This document shows positions 17,100-26,300 of a stretch of 64,000 nucleotides of DNA, in pieces. Every line of letters starts with the position of its first letter. Positions within the stretch are counted from its first letter, which is position 1. Where the stretch lies: contig NZ_JADNBB010000010.1 of assembly GCF_015550595.1 (NCBI RefSeq), positions 124,001-188,000 on the forward strand, read 5' to 3'. The notes below the pieces were generated by a model. The model ran no database searches. It had not been told where the DNA came from and was given only the letters and a program-made list of their open reading frames with translations. The stretch comes from Parabacteroides goldsteinii. GTDB lineage: Bacteria; Bacteroidota; Bacteroidia; Bacteroidales; Tannerellaceae. The position numbers and the translations under genes were made by a program.

Positions 17100-18647
17100 T
17101 TATCTTTTCCAGTATTGCTCCATTTGTTCCAACGTCTTCCCCTTTGTTTCGGGCACGAACTTCCAGATGAAAGCGGCAGCAAGGATACCCATCAGACCGT
17201 ATATCCAGTAGGCCACACCATGATTGAAAGTTTCTGTCAGGTACTGGTTCTTGTCGAGCATCGGGAAAGTCCACGATACGAGGAAGTTGGCTATCCACTG
17301 TCCGGCTACGGCAATACTCATTACGGTAGAACGGATAGAGTTCGGGAAGATCTCCGCCAGCAATACCCAGCAAACCGGTCCCCACGACATGGCAAACCCT
17401 GCTGTATAAACCAGCATGCAGACCAGCGAACCGACACCCACCGAGTGCGTATAGAAGGTAGTCCCCAGTATTATCATGGAAACAGCCATAATCAAAGCAC
17501 CGATAATCATCAACGGACGGCGGCCGAACTTATCGACGGTAAAGATTGCCAATACGGTAAACGACAGATTTACTGCGCCCACAACGATCTGTTGCAGCAA
17601 TGCGGCATCAGTAGCAGCCCCCATTGTCTTAAATATCTCCGGAGCGTAATAGAGTACCACGTTGATACCAACAAACTGCTGGAAGCCGGACAAGAGAATA
17701 CCTACCATAATGATAAGTACGCCATACGAACGGATCGGGAACACCAACGATACAAAGAAGCTGCCGATCAAAGCAATCTCCAACGCACTTGTATTACCAG
17801 CCAGTTCCAATGCCCCGTAAGCCAACAGGAACAAAACCAGCCACGCTCCCATAAAACGGAAGTACGGACGCATGGAAGGCGCCTTTTCTTTAAAACTTTC
17901 CTTTATATCGACCAACTCTTTCGCCGCCTCGTCTTTCTCCATCAGACGGTCGAGAATTGTCAATGCTTTCTCCGTCTTTCCACGCATCACCAGGTAACGG
18001 GGCGTTTCGGGCACAAACATCAACAAGGTGAAAAAGAACACAGCCGGAATGATTTCGGAAGCAAACATCCATCTCCAACCCACCGTATTCAACCACGTAG
18101 CATCTCCCTGCAGAGCGATCGTGTAATTCACAAAATAAACGACCAGCATACCGAAGATTATAGCAAACTGGTTCCACGAAACCAGGTTACCACGACGGTC
18201 AGCCGGGGCAACCTCAGCGATATACATAGGTGATACCATCGAAGCCAGACCGACCCCTATTCCACCCAGGATACGGTAAGCTACAAACAAATACATATAA
18301 GTATGATCCCCGCTTCCGGGCAATCCCAATCCGAATTCGGGCCATGCCGAACCGATCGCCGAGAGCAGGAAAAGAATAGACGCCACGATCAATGTCGGCT
18401 TACGACCGTACCGCTGGCTGACCCAGCCGGCAAAAGAGGCTCCCAAAATACAACCGATCAGCGCACTGCTGACCACAAATCCTTCCAGCGAATTCGCCTG
18501 GTCGAGCGGGAGCCCGTAAGGTTCGATAAAGAATTTTCTTAGTGATTCTACAGTCCCGGAAATGACAGCTGTATCATATCCGAATAATAACCCTCCAAGG
18601 GTTGCAACGAGGGTAAGGCCAAAAATGTAACTATTGTTGTTTTTCAT
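17100..18647 (-). CDS. xylE: D-xylose:H+ symporter (MFS sugar porter)
   Basis: 515 residues, 12 membrane helices. Sugar-porter signatures are present: GGLLFGYDTAVISG in helix 1, RYGRKPTL, the PETPRYLVMRGK motif after helix 6, DKFGRRPLM, and PETKGKTLEQME at the C-terminus. An extra loop (about residues 270-310) with additional hydrophobic segments is typical of the Bacteroidetes xylose permease. Its position as the last gene of a xylR-xylB-xylA operon supports xylose as substrate. It is separated from xylA by 136 bases holding a long inverted repeat, which may lower its expression relative to xylA. Confidence 0.92.
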   Translation of the reverse strand: MKNNNSYIFGLTLVATLGGLLFGYDTAVISGTVESLRKFFIEPYGLPLDQANSLEGFVVSSALIGCILGASFAGWVSQRYGRKPTLIVASILFLLSAIGSAWPEFGLGLPGSGDHTYMYLFVAYRILGGIGVGLASMVSPMYIAEVAPADRRGNLVSWNQFAIIFGMLVVYFVNYTIALQGDATWLNTVGWRWMFASEIIPAVFFFTLLMFVPETPRYLVMRGKTEKALTILDRLMEKDEAAKELVDIKESFKEKAPSMRPYFRFMGAWLVLFLLAYGALELAGNTSALEIALIGSFFVSLVFPIRSYGVLIIMVGILLSGFQQFVGINVVLYYAPEIFKTMGAATDAALLQQIVVGAVNLSFTVLAIFTVDKFGRRPLMIIGALIMAVSMIILGTTFYTHSVGVGSLVCMLVYTAGFAMSWGPVCWVLLAEIFPNSIRSTVMSIAVAGQWIANFLVSWTFPMLDKNQYLTETFNHGVAYWIYGLMGILAAAFIWKFVPETKGKTLEQMEQYWKR

Positions 18648-18661
18648 ATCTACTAGATTAA

Positions 18662-18770
18662 GAGTAACTTTTTCCCTCTCGAGAGGAGGCAGGGGGTGTG
18701 TTATAGTCCCGCCTTATAACGAGCTTTAACACACCCCTTAATCCCCTCTCGAGAGGGGAAAGAGTTACTC
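18662..18770. repeat. 109-bp inverted repeat element between xylA and the xylose transporter
   Basis: Two arms of about 42-44 bp, 18662-18703 and 18727-18770, are near-perfect reverse complements, each ending in GAGTAACT outermost and TGTGTTA innermost, with a 23-base loop. Each arm also carries its own palindrome CTCTCGAGAG. In the xyl transcript this would fold into one long hairpin after the xylA stop. There is no T tract directly after the stem, so it is more like a REP/MITE-type element or mRNA-stabilising hairpin than a simple terminator. Confidence 0.88.
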
Positions 18771-18783
18771 CTTGTAACTATTT

Positions 18784-20112
18784 TTATATATACAAATTGA
18801 GAATCATTTCATACAGTTCCTGCTTGCCGCTGATTTGTTTCGGCTCACCGTCACGGAATGCGATCGTACGCAAGTCTTCCAGGGTTAGTTTTCCATCTTC
18901 AAACGCTTTCCCTTCACCACTATCGAAGCTGGCGTAACGTTCGGCACGCATCTTCTTATAATCAGACTGTTCAAGGATAGCAGCAGCCGTTATCAGGGCA
19001 CGTGCAAAAGCATCCATACCACCAATATGAGCCAGGAAGATATCATCCAGGTCGGTCGAGTTACGACGTGTCTTAGCATCGAAGTTTGTCCCCCCGGTAG
19101 TCAGTCCGCCACCTTGCAGGATAACCAACCATGCCTGGGTTAGTTCATAGATATCCATCGGGAACTGGTCGGTATCCCAACCATTCTGGTAATCGCCGCG
19201 GTTAGCATCGATGCTGCACAACATACCGGCATCTACAGCAGCCTGCAATTCATGTTCGAACGTATGTCCGGCCAACGTTGCATGGTTTACTTCGATGTTC
19301 AGGGCGAAGTCTTTATCCAGCCCATAGTGACGCAGGAAGCCGATCACCGTTTCAGAATCTACATCATACTGATGCTTGGTCGGTTCCATCGGTTTCGGTT
19401 CGATCAGGAAAGTTCCTTTGAAACCATTCTTACGACCATAGTCACGTGCCATGGTAAGCATCATGGCCAGGTGATCTTTTTCACGTTTCATATCGGTGTT
19501 CAGCAGGCTCATATATCCTTCGCGTCCTCCCCAGAATACATAGTTTTCACCACCCAGGGCGATACAAGCGTCGATCGCATTTTTGATCTGGGTACCGGCA
19601 TAAGCTACGGCAGGGAAATAAGGATTGGTAGCAGCCCCATTCATATAGCGTTTGTTACCGAATACGTTAGCAGTAGACCATAACAGTTTTTTTCCGGTTG
19701 CCTGCTGAAGTCCCTTGGCATGACCGACCATCGTTTGGAGATCTTTTTCAAACTGAGCCAGCGTAGGAGCTTCGTCAACCACGTCGACATCATGGAAACA
19801 ATAATAAGGAATACTACACTTTGTCATAAATTCAAACGCAGCATCCATCTTATATTTGGCACGGCTGATCGGGTCGGAAGCTACATTCCAGGGGAATGTT
19901 TTCGTACCGCCGCCAAACTGGTCGCCCCCTTCAGCACAAAGGGTATGCCAATAAGCCATCGCAAAACGAAGATGGTCTTTCAGTGTTTTACCCATCACCA
20001 CCTTGTTTTCGTCATAATAATGAAATGCCATCGGGTTCTTTGACTCGCGTCCTTCAAACTGAATCTTTCCTATTCCGGGGAAGAATTCTTTTTCGCCTTT
20101 ATAAAAGTTCAT
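18784..20112 (-). CDS. xylA: Xylose isomerase
   Basis: 442 residues, class II (long N-terminus) xylose isomerase. Visible signatures: [11 protein letters not shown] with the catalytic His-Asp pair, the WGGREGY block, [15 protein letters not shown] with metal-binding Glu, [18 protein letters not shown] and [19 protein letters not shown]. It interconverts D-xylose and D-xylulose in the cytoplasm using two divalent metals. It sits 26 bases after xylB in the xylR-xylB-xylA-transporter operon. The downstream gap contains the long inverted repeat. Confidence 0.97.
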   Translation of the reverse strand: MNFYKGEKEFFPGIGKIQFEGRESKNPMAFHYYDENKVVMGKTLKDHLRFAMAYWHTLCAEGGDQFGGGTKTFPWNVASDPISRAKYKMDAAFEFMTKCSIPYYCFHDVDVVDEAPTLAQFEKDLQTMVGHAKGLQQATGKKLLWSTANVFGNKRYMNGAATNPYFPAVAYAGTQIKNAIDACIALGGENYVFWGGREGYMSLLNTDMKREKDHLAMMLTMARDYGRKNGFKGTFLIEPKPMEPTKHQYDVDSETVIGFLRHYGLDKDFALNIEVNHATLAGHTFEHELQAAVDAGMLCSIDANRGDYQNGWDTDQFPMDIYELTQAWLVILQGGGLTTGGTNFDAKTRRNSTDLDDIFLAHIGGMDAFARALITAAAILEQSDYKKMRAERYASFDSGEGKAFEDGKLTLEDLRTIAFRDGEPKQISGKQELYEMILNLYI

Positions 20113-20138
20113 GAAATTAATAGTTTAAATGATTTATA

Positions 20139-21644
20139 TTACATTGGTATATTATTATCTGCCATCAGCTTGTCCAGCCGTTCTTTCCAGGTGCTGTATG
20201 CAGCACAATATTTATCAGCTTTCAGTCCGTCCGGTTCGATCACATCGATCTTTTTCAGAGAGGCAAACGCTTCTTCCGCCGACTGATAAATACCAGCTCC
20301 GATACCGGCGCCTTTAGCAGCACCCACTGCCCCGTTGGTATCAAACAGTTCGATCACGGTACCGGTAACACCCGACAAGGTATCACGGAAAACCGGACTC
20401 AGGAACATATTGGCATTCCCGGCACGGATCACATCTATATCGATCCCCATCCCGTTCATTATATCCATACCGTATTTGAAAGAGAATACGATTCCCTCCT
20501 GTGCGGCACGAGCTAAATGAGCCTTACTATGCGTATTGAAATTCAAACCATGAATAGAACAATCCATTTGCCGGTTTTGCAACATACGTTCCACCCCGTT
20601 ACCAAACGGCAGGATAGACAAGCCATCCGATCCGATAGGCACACCGGCTGCAACATCGTTCAACTCCGGATAGGTGATCCCTTCCGGGGCTACGTTCTTC
20701 TTGACCCACGAGTTCAGGATTCCGACCCCGTTAATGCAAAGCAGGACACCGAGCCTGGTCTGTTCAGGAGAGTGATTTACATGAGCAAAAGTATTTACCC
20801 GTGAAAGCGTATCGTAATTGACTTTACCGTTTACACCGTACACAACTCCTGACGTACCACCGGTAGCAGCTATCTCACCAGGGTTGAGAACGTTCAGTGA
20901 CAAGGCATTATTCGGCTGATCGCCGGCACGGTAGGTCACCGGTGTTCCTTTTTTCAGTCCTAACTCGGAGGCTACAGAGCCTAGCAATTCGCCCTGCAAA
21001 CCGAATGTCGGGCGAATCTCCGGAACCAGTTCATCGCTGAAACCGAAATAATTCATCAGATCCGTCGACACCTTTTCATTTCTGAAATCCCAGAAGATGC
21101 CTTCCGACAATCCGGATATGGTAGTAACGATATCACCGGTCATCCGCATAGCGATAAAATCTCCCGGCAACATAAACTTATGTACCGAACGGAACAACTC
21201 CGGTTCGTATTCTTTCACCCAGGCCAGCTTGGCTGCCGTAAAGTTACCAGGCGAGTTCAGCAGATGCGACAGGCATTGCTTCTCCCCTATATTTTTAAAA
21301 GCACGTTCGCCATAAGGCACGGCACGACTGTCGCACCAGATAATAGACGGACGCAATATATCCATCTTCTTATCCACCAGAACCAATCCATGCATCTGGT
21401 AAGAGATACCGATCGCTTTTATATCACTCCCATCGATTCCGGCTTGAGCAATCGCACCTTTGATCGCTTCCTTCAGGTATTTCCACCAGTCGTCAGGATT
21501 CTGTTCCGCCCAACCGGGCTTCACAGCCTTGATCGGGGCTTCTTCTTTCGGATAAAAATCGGCACCCACCGTCAGTCCCGAATTAGCATCCACAATAGAT
21601 GCCTTGACGGATGAACTTCCTATATCACAACCTAATAAATACAT
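20139..21644 (-). CDS. xylB: Xylulokinase
   Basis: 501 residues, FGGY carbohydrate kinase. The N-terminal phosphate-binding strand is LLGCDIGSSSVKASIVD. GISYQMHGLVLVDK and IIWCDSRA belong to the substrate-binding domain, and the second ATPase domain has ATGGTSGVVYG and the late GAAKGAGIGAG motif. It phosphorylates D-xylulose to D-xylulose 5-phosphate, feeding the pentose phosphate pathway. It starts 11 bases after the Nudix-type regulator and precedes xylA by 26 bases, so the assignment as xylulokinase rests on both family and operon. Confidence 0.95.
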   Translation of the reverse strand: MYLLGCDIGSSSVKASIVDANSGLTVGADFYPKEEAPIKAVKPGWAEQNPDDWWKYLKEAIKGAIAQAGIDGSDIKAIGISYQMHGLVLVDKKMDILRPSIIWCDSRAVPYGERAFKNIGEKQCLSHLLNSPGNFTAAKLAWVKEYEPELFRSVHKFMLPGDFIAMRMTGDIVTTISGLSEGIFWDFRNEKVSTDLMNYFGFSDELVPEIRPTFGLQGELLGSVASELGLKKGTPVTYRAGDQPNNALSLNVLNPGEIAATGGTSGVVYGVNGKVNYDTLSRVNTFAHVNHSPEQTRLGVLLCINGVGILNSWVKKNVAPEGITYPELNDVAAGVPIGSDGLSILPFGNGVERMLQNRQMDCSIHGLNFNTHSKAHLARAAQEGIVFSFKYGMDIMNGMGIDIDVIRAGNANMFLSPVFRDTLSGVTGTVIELFDTNGAVGAAKGAGIGAGIYQSAEEAFASLKKIDVIEPDGLKADKYCAAYSTWKERLDKLMADNNIPM

Positions 21645-21655
21645 ATCCAGAACGA

Positions 21656-22396
21656 TTAGTTTTTATTAAACTTAGAATGTAATTTGTTGTATTTCACCTT
21701 ATCGAAACGATAATAGCGGGCAGCACGATGAGCCACTCCTTCTTCCACCTCATCCGTAGGCACGACATATTCAAGCGAACTCATCTTCTTATGAAAATTA
21801 CGGACATCCATTTCCTTATTGTAGATGATCTCATACGTTCGTCTTAACTGATAAGCTGTGAATTTCATAGGAAGATAGTCGAAAACGATAGACGGTTCTT
21901 TTTCAATCCAGTCACGGATTTCCTCCACAGCAGCTCCAATGATTTCTTTATGGTCGAACGGCAAAGCGGGCAGTGCGTCGACGGGGAACCAGGCCAGTGA
22001 ATTATATTTATTAGTAGGGTTAGATTTTCTTCCGATCTTGCTTAATGCCAGATATGCCACCGTAACGATCCTTTCGATCTTCAATTTCATGGCATTTTCC
22101 AGCCACTGCATATCATCCTTATTTTTTGTTCGAGAAGGTGATCCGAAGCTACGGAACTGCTTCAGGGGGACCCGTTTCAAACCGGTCGCTTCGTTGAATA
22201 CCCGGTAAGCAGCAGTGTCGAGGTCTTCGTTTTCGAAAATCAGGCTTCCCGGTAACTTATAGTGTTTTTCATCACTTTTGTCTATTTTCCTCTCAACCAA
22301 TAATACACAAAGCGTATCTTCTTTAACCCCCAACAGGACGCAATCGACAGACACATGCGAAAAAAGCATCTTTTTATTTTCCATACGTGTTTCCAT
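21656..22396 (-). CDS. xylR: Nudix-winged-helix transcriptional regulator of xylose use (NrtR/AraR type)
   Basis: 246 residues. The N-terminal 150 residues have a Nudix fold (VSVDCVLLGVKEDTLCVLLV, then YKLPGSLIFENEDLD), with the catalytic Nudix box degraded (RVFNEATGLKRVPLKQFRSFG), as in sugar-sensing members of the NrtR family. The C-terminus is a winged helix (FTAYQLRRTYEIIY, NFHKKMSSLEYV). In Bacteroides, members of this family repress arabinose or xylose genes and sense the sugar through the Nudix domain. Here it is the first gene of the xyl operon, so autoregulation is likely. The closest candidate promoter has a -7 box on the minus strand at 22424-22417. Confidence 0.88.
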   Translation of the reverse strand: METRMENKKMLFSHVSVDCVLLGVKEDTLCVLLVERKIDKSDEKHYKLPGSLIFENEDLDTAAYRVFNEATGLKRVPLKQFRSFGSPSRTKNKDDMQWLENAMKLKIERIVTVAYLALSKIGRKSNPTNKYNSLAWFPVDALPALPFDHKEIIGAAVEEIRDWIEKEPSIVFDYLPMKFTAYQLRRTYEIIYNKEMDVRNFHKKMSSLEYVVPTDEVEEGVAHRAARYYRFDKVKYNKLHSKFNKN

Positions 22397-22416
22397 AATA
22401 TTACATTAAACCGCCA

Positions 22417-22445
22417 CAAATATAAGCATTTTCTCAAATAACAAA
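22417..22445 (-). promoter_or_regulatory. Candidate promoter of the xyl operon
   Basis: On the minus strand the box TATATTTG (22424-22417) matches the Bacteroidetes -7 consensus TAnnTTTG. A TTTG (22445-22442) lies 17 bases upstream, slightly closer than the usual 19-21. A second TATATTTG at 22449-22442 overlaps it. The predicted transcription start is about 15 bases before the regulator ATG. I could not identify an operator. Confidence 0.4.
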
Positions 22446-22663
22446 TATACAAAACTATTTTTTTACTAATTATAATACTCTATTTATCTGAGAATTTACT
22501 ATCTTACCTAATACAATAACAAACATACGCCATAATGTAGACCAAACAATATTATGAAATTCAGGCCGATACACTTCCGTTAACATGCTTTATCAAAACT
22601 TTCCGAACTATTCGAGCGCTAAAATACTTTTATTAATACTTTTGTTACAGATTAAGATTCATC

Positions 22664-24487
22664 ATGGATATAAAACACATACAGTTCTCATGCCGGATGT
22701 ACTGGGCCAATATGAAAGGTCTCCTGAATATCGTGGCTGAAGGTATCATCCTCCTGGCATCTATTGCCTCCCTATTTGTTCTTATCTATCAGTTCGGGTT
22801 CCAGCAGACGGGCGAAACGATTCATAGTTTATACCTGAGCCGTATTTATATCCTGCTTGCATTCTTTATCGGGATTACGTTACGGTACATCGTCCGCTTC
22901 AATGAAATCATACAGGAGAAATTACTGTACCTGGACATCGGGATCTATTTCCTTCTTTTCGCAGTCCTGTCGGCCAAGGTCTTCTTTAAAGAAGCGATTG
23001 CGCAATCGCTTCCCTACCTCGAATTCCTGTCGAATCCCCTGTTCGTTTACACGATGATCCTGCTGTTAAGCGTCATTCATCTTTCGAGGCAGACGTTCAC
23101 GTTGATGCAGACACACATAAAACCGTCCCTACTCTTCCTGCTCAGTTTCATCTTCGTGATCCTGATCGGGGCCGGACTGCTGATGTTACCCAACGCTACC
23201 ACGCGGCCGATCCATTTCGTCGACGCTTTGTTCACTGCAACAACATCTGTCTGCGTAACAGGGCTGACAACAGTCGATGTGGCAACCACCTTCACGCACA
23301 TAGGGCATATCATCATTATGATCCTGATACAAATAGGCGGGATCGGAGTAATGACCTTCACCAGCTTCTTCGCACTCTCCTTCATGGGACATTCCTCGTT
23401 CACCAGCAAACTGGTCCTGAAAGATATGTTGAACGAAGACCGTATCGGTGGCCTGTTCAAAGTGATCCTGAACATTCTGTTCGTTACCTTCTTCATCGAA
23501 GGCGTAGGGGCTTACTTTATTTATATGGACATCCGGGGGACACTTCCGGGAGGCAATACCCAGGACGACCTGTTCTTTGCCGCTTTCCATGCTGTGTCCG
23601 CCTTCTGTAACGCCGGTATTTCCACCCTTAGCGGGAATATGTGCGACCCGGTAGTCGAACATAACTACAACTTACACGTATGGATCTCACTATTGATCAT
23701 CTTCGGCGGATTGGGTTTCCCGATTGTATTCAACTACCTGAAACTATTAAGACATTTCATCGTCAATACTTTCAAGATCGTAATCGGGCAACAGAAACAT
23801 TATATCCATACACCACGTATTATCAACATACACACTTATATAGTAGTAGTCTGCACCCTGACATTGATCATCGGAGGCACAGTTCTATATTATCTGTTTG
23901 AGGTAGACAACACCCTGGCCGGACTCCCGCTGAAAGGAAAACTGGCCGATTCGTTGCTTGGTGCCGTTACTCCGAGGACTGCCGGATTCACCATCGCCAA
24001 TATGGATGCACTCCGGCCCGTCACCCTGATGATGACACTCATCCTGATGGTGATCGGCGCCGCCCCGATGTCGACCGGTGGCGGATTGAAAGTGACCACC
24101 GTACTGGTAGCTATCCTTACGGCCCTGAATGTGGCACGGGAAAAGGAAAAAGTAGAAATCCGCAAACGTGAAATATCCCCTTCCACCATCCGCCGTGCTT
24201 TTGCAACGATCGTACTCTATTTCCTCTTCGCATCGACGGCTGTATGGATATTATCCTATACAGAAGAGGGGACTCCGGTCTTTACACTTACCTTCGAAGT
24301 CGTTTCGGCTTTGAGTACAGTAGGGTCGAGCCTGAACTTCAGCCCGTTACTATCTGTTCAGGGTAAACTGATCATCATCAGCGCCATGCTGATCGGGCGT
24401 ATCGGAGTACTTACCTTCGTGGTATGCTTCATCCGGGAATACAAAAAGAGGGATTACACATATCCCCAGGAAAATATATTAATGTAA
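22664..24487 (+). CDS. TrkH/KtrB family potassium uptake channel subunit
   Basis: 607 residues. After an N-terminal region with about four extra hydrophobic segments come the four pore repeats of the TrkH/TrkG/KtrB family. Selectivity-filter loops are visible as TTSVCVTGLTTVD, SAFCNAGISTL, TPRTAGFTIANMD and SALSTVGSSLNFSP. It forms the membrane subunit for K+ (possibly with Na+ or H+) uptake and needs the peripheral RCK protein encoded 14 bases downstream. A -7-like TACTTTTG (22637-22644) precedes the start; the start ATG (MDIKHIQFSC) is plausible but not proven. Confidence 0.93.
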   Translation: MDIKHIQFSCRMYWANMKGLLNIVAEGIILLASIASLFVLIYQFGFQQTGETIHSLYLSRIYILLAFFIGITLRYIVRFNEIIQEKLLYLDIGIYFLLFAVLSAKVFFKEAIAQSLPYLEFLSNPLFVYTMILLLSVIHLSRQTFTLMQTHIKPSLLFLLSFIFVILIGAGLLMLPNATTRPIHFVDALFTATTSVCVTGLTTVDVATTFTHIGHIIIMILIQIGGIGVMTFTSFFALSFMGHSSFTSKLVLKDMLNEDRIGGLFKVILNILFVTFFIEGVGAYFIYMDIRGTLPGGNTQDDLFFAAFHAVSAFCNAGISTLSGNMCDPVVEHNYNLHVWISLLIIFGGLGFPIVFNYLKLLRHFIVNTFKIVIGQQKHYIHTPRIINIHTYIVVVCTLTLIIGGTVLYYLFEVDNTLAGLPLKGKLADSLLGAVTPRTAGFTIANMDALRPVTLMMTLILMVIGAAPMSTGGGLKVTTVLVAILTALNVAREKEKVEIRKREISPSTIRRAFATIVLYFLFASTAVWILSYTEEGTPVFTLTFEVVSALSTVGSSLNFSPLLSVQGKLIIISAMLIGRIGVLTFVVCFIREYKKRDYTYPQENILM

Positions 24488-24501
24488 TAAAATTACGCCT
24501 T

Positions 24502-25188
24502 ATGAAATTTCTTGTAATAGGATTAGGAAATCTGGGACGCGCCATAGCGGAGAACCTTACCCGTATCGGCGATGAAGTAATAGGAGTCGATCTGAACCTG
24601 CATAAAGTGGAAGCCGTGAAGCAAACGATCTCGGGCTCCGTCAGCCTCGATACGACCGACCGGGATGCACTCAACACACTTCCGTTAAGCGAAATGGATG
24701 CTATTTTCGTTACGTACGGCAAGAACTTCGGAACATCGGTACAAACCGTCGCTTTATTGAAGAGCCTGGATGCCGGCAAGCTGATCGTCCGTTCGATCTC
24801 CCCGATCCATGAAACGGTGATCCGCTCTATCGGAGTAGCTGAAATCATCCGTCCCGAACAGGATTATGCAGCCACCTATGCCTCCCAGAGCTTGCTCGGC
24901 GACCTGTTCCAGCGCTGGTACCAGGTAACGGAGACCCATCACCTGTACACTATAAAGACACCCGGAGCCTTGGTGGGGCAGAGCTTAAAGACAATCGACT
25001 TCCAGACGAATTTCGGTATCCGCCTGGTCGGAGTAGAACGGGCCAAAGAAGTACGAAACCTGATCGGATTGAAACAAACAGAATATTATGTGGTCGACCC
25101 TCTAACCGATGATCTGGTGCTGGAATCCAACGACAAGTTGATCCTCTTCGGAAAAATGGAGGTGCTTCATAAAATCAAAGAACTGTAA
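24502..25188 (+). CDS. TrkA/KtrA family potassium channel regulatory (RCK) protein
   Basis: 228 residues. An N-terminal Rossmann RCK_N domain (FLVIGLGNLGRAIAENL, G-x-G-x-x-G dinucleotide site, then the acidic strand end VIGVDLNLHKVE) is followed by an RCK_C domain from about residue 140 (GQSLKTIDFQTNFGIRLVGVER). It binds nucleotides and gates the TrkH/KtrB channel encoded just upstream, 14 bases away. The ATG at 24502 is chosen because the Rossmann strand begins directly after it; longer versions would run into the channel gene. A 20-bp perfect hairpin follows the stop. Confidence 0.94.
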   Translation: MKFLVIGLGNLGRAIAENLTRIGDEVIGVDLNLHKVEAVKQTISGSVSLDTTDRDALNTLPLSEMDAIFVTYGKNFGTSVQTVALLKSLDAGKLIVRSISPIHETVIRSIGVAEIIRPEQDYAATYASQSLLGDLFQRWYQVTETHHLYTIKTPGALVGQSLKTIDFQTNFGIRLVGVERAKEVRNLIGLKQTEYYVVDPLTDDLVLESNDKLILFGKMEVLHKIKEL

Positions 25189-25212
25189 GAAGAGAGAAAC
25201 TATACAAAAGGC

Positions 25213-25302
25213 TTTTCAAAGCATATATGTTTCGTCATTAAAACATATATGCTTTGAAAACAAAAGTTCCTTATTTTGAATACAAAAGAAGGGACTTTTT
25301 CA
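25213..25302 (+). terminator. Double hairpin terminator after the potassium uptake genes
   Basis: A perfect 20-bp inverted repeat (25213-25232 with 25241-25260, 8-base loop) starts 24 bases after the trkA-like stop. A second hairpin follows (AAAAGTTCCTT at about 25263-25273 with AAGGGACTTTTT at about 25289-25300), ending in a T run. The first stem is unusually long and perfect for a terminator. Confidence 0.75.
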
Positions 25303-25342
25303 AATCTACTCAACATAAGAGTTCCGCCGTCCGACTGAACCC

Positions 25343-26125
25343 CTAACGGGAGAGCTCATTTTTGTTCTTGTTCCTCTCAATATTCATTAATTTTCGGATT
25401 GTTTTTTGATAATCTTCTAAGGTCGGTACATCAACCCCTTCTCTATAATTTCCTCTAACACTTGGAGCACCGGGATATTTGTCTTTTATTATATCGTCTA
25501 TCAAATAACCATACAGTCCCTGAGGATTACTTTTGAACAGAAAACCACGAAACAGCATCTCAATATAATCCGGATTTTTACAAATAAAAGTCTTATAATT
25601 CAGATATGCTTCAGATTTCATATAATCTTCGGCACGACTACTAAAATTTGGCTTATGCAACTCCTCAAATAAAGCTATTTCCAGTTTCTTATATTCCTGT
25701 TCTACATCCATTTCCTCTCTGATTTGCCGAAACATAGTTTTCAGATCATACCCTTTATAAGTAGAGATGGAGAAAGCACCACTTTCTATCCGTGCATTTA
25801 CCTGCGGGTCTGTGATAACATTATTGTCATAAACAAAACAAATCCGTTTACCGATGGATCTTTCCGTAGCATCCGCCCATCGACTCACTTGAGATTGATT
25901 TATAGTGCCAACAATCATATACATCATTCTATTATCCGAGTATGAGAAGGAATCCAATCTTAGAAAGAAAAAATCTTTGACTGTTATAATCGATTCTTTT
26001 GAGATACTGTCTTTCCTCCCTTCCATTATATAATACCAACCATTCTCTCTTTCCGCCGTCTGTGCATTACAATATGATATACAAAGCAATCCCAGGAGCG
26101 ACATTATAAGTTCCAAATACCTCAT
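25343..26125 (-). CDS. Secreted hypothetical protein
   Basis: 260 residues beginning with a signal peptide (MRYLELIMSLLGLLCISYCNAQT), so probably periplasmic. I do not recognise the family. The body is charged, with YYIMEGRKDSISKESIITV, FLRLDSFSYSDNRMMYMIVG near the N-terminus and a helical lysine/glutamate-rich middle (EEMDVEQEYKKLEIALFEELH). The end is low-complexity (NIERNKNKNELSR). It is the last of three genes on the minus strand (26521 to 25343) and is AT-rich compared with the xyl and trk genes, consistent with an accessory origin. It ends in the 150-base gap that holds the trk terminator. Confidence 0.7.
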   Translation of the reverse strand: MRYLELIMSLLGLLCISYCNAQTAERENGWYYIMEGRKDSISKESIITVKDFFFLRLDSFSYSDNRMMYMIVGTINQSQVSRWADATERSIGKRICFVYDNNVITDPQVNARIESGAFSISTYKGYDLKTMFRQIREEMDVEQEYKKLEIALFEELHKPNFSSRAEDYMKSEAYLNYKTFICKNPDYIEMLFRGFLFKSNPQGLYGYLIDDIIKDKYPGAPSVRGNYREGVDVPTLEDYQKTIRKLMNIERNKNKNELSR

Positions 26126-26132
26126 ATTAATA

Positions 26133-26300
26133 CTACTTTTTAATTAAATAATAAATTGTAACTCCCAGTATAGGAATAAGAAGGATGATCAAGATATACA
26201 ACAATTTATACTTCTGCTGCCGGGCAGAATGAACTACACTCCAGATCACTGCCATATCCAAAAACAGCACTAAGAACATTATAATCAACCTATTAACCAT
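26133..26300 (-). CDS. 55-residue membrane protein, PLDc_N-like
   Basis: A short frame of 55 codons from ATG at 26300 to TAG at 26133. The product has two hydrophobic segments: an N-terminal one (RLIIMFLVLFLDMAVIW) and a second (LLYILIILLIPILGVTIYYL) ending in lysines. The spacing (V-I-W-S-V-V-H, a basic stretch, then a Pro-x-x-Gly helix ending in tyrosines) resembles the phospholipase D nuclease N-terminal (PLDc_N) membrane module, which commonly occurs as small stand-alone proteins. Its start overlaps the upstream gene by 16 bases and its stop is 7 bases before the next ATG, so it fits an operon of three. Function unknown. Confidence 0.7.
   Translation of the reverse strand: MVNRLIIMFLVLFLDMAVIWSVVHSARQQKYKLLYILIILLIPILGVTIYYLIKK

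Noticed and set aside
17115-18233. Long open frame (372 codons) on the plus strand inside the xylose transporter gene
   Set aside because: It is antisense to a clear MFS transporter, has no domain or membrane pattern of its own, and is rich in the His/Arg/Gln residues expected from the opposite strand of a coding gene.
18662-18770. Simple intrinsic terminator of xylA
   Set aside because: There is no T tract after the stem, and the arms extend far beyond a terminator and carry an inner palindrome of their own.
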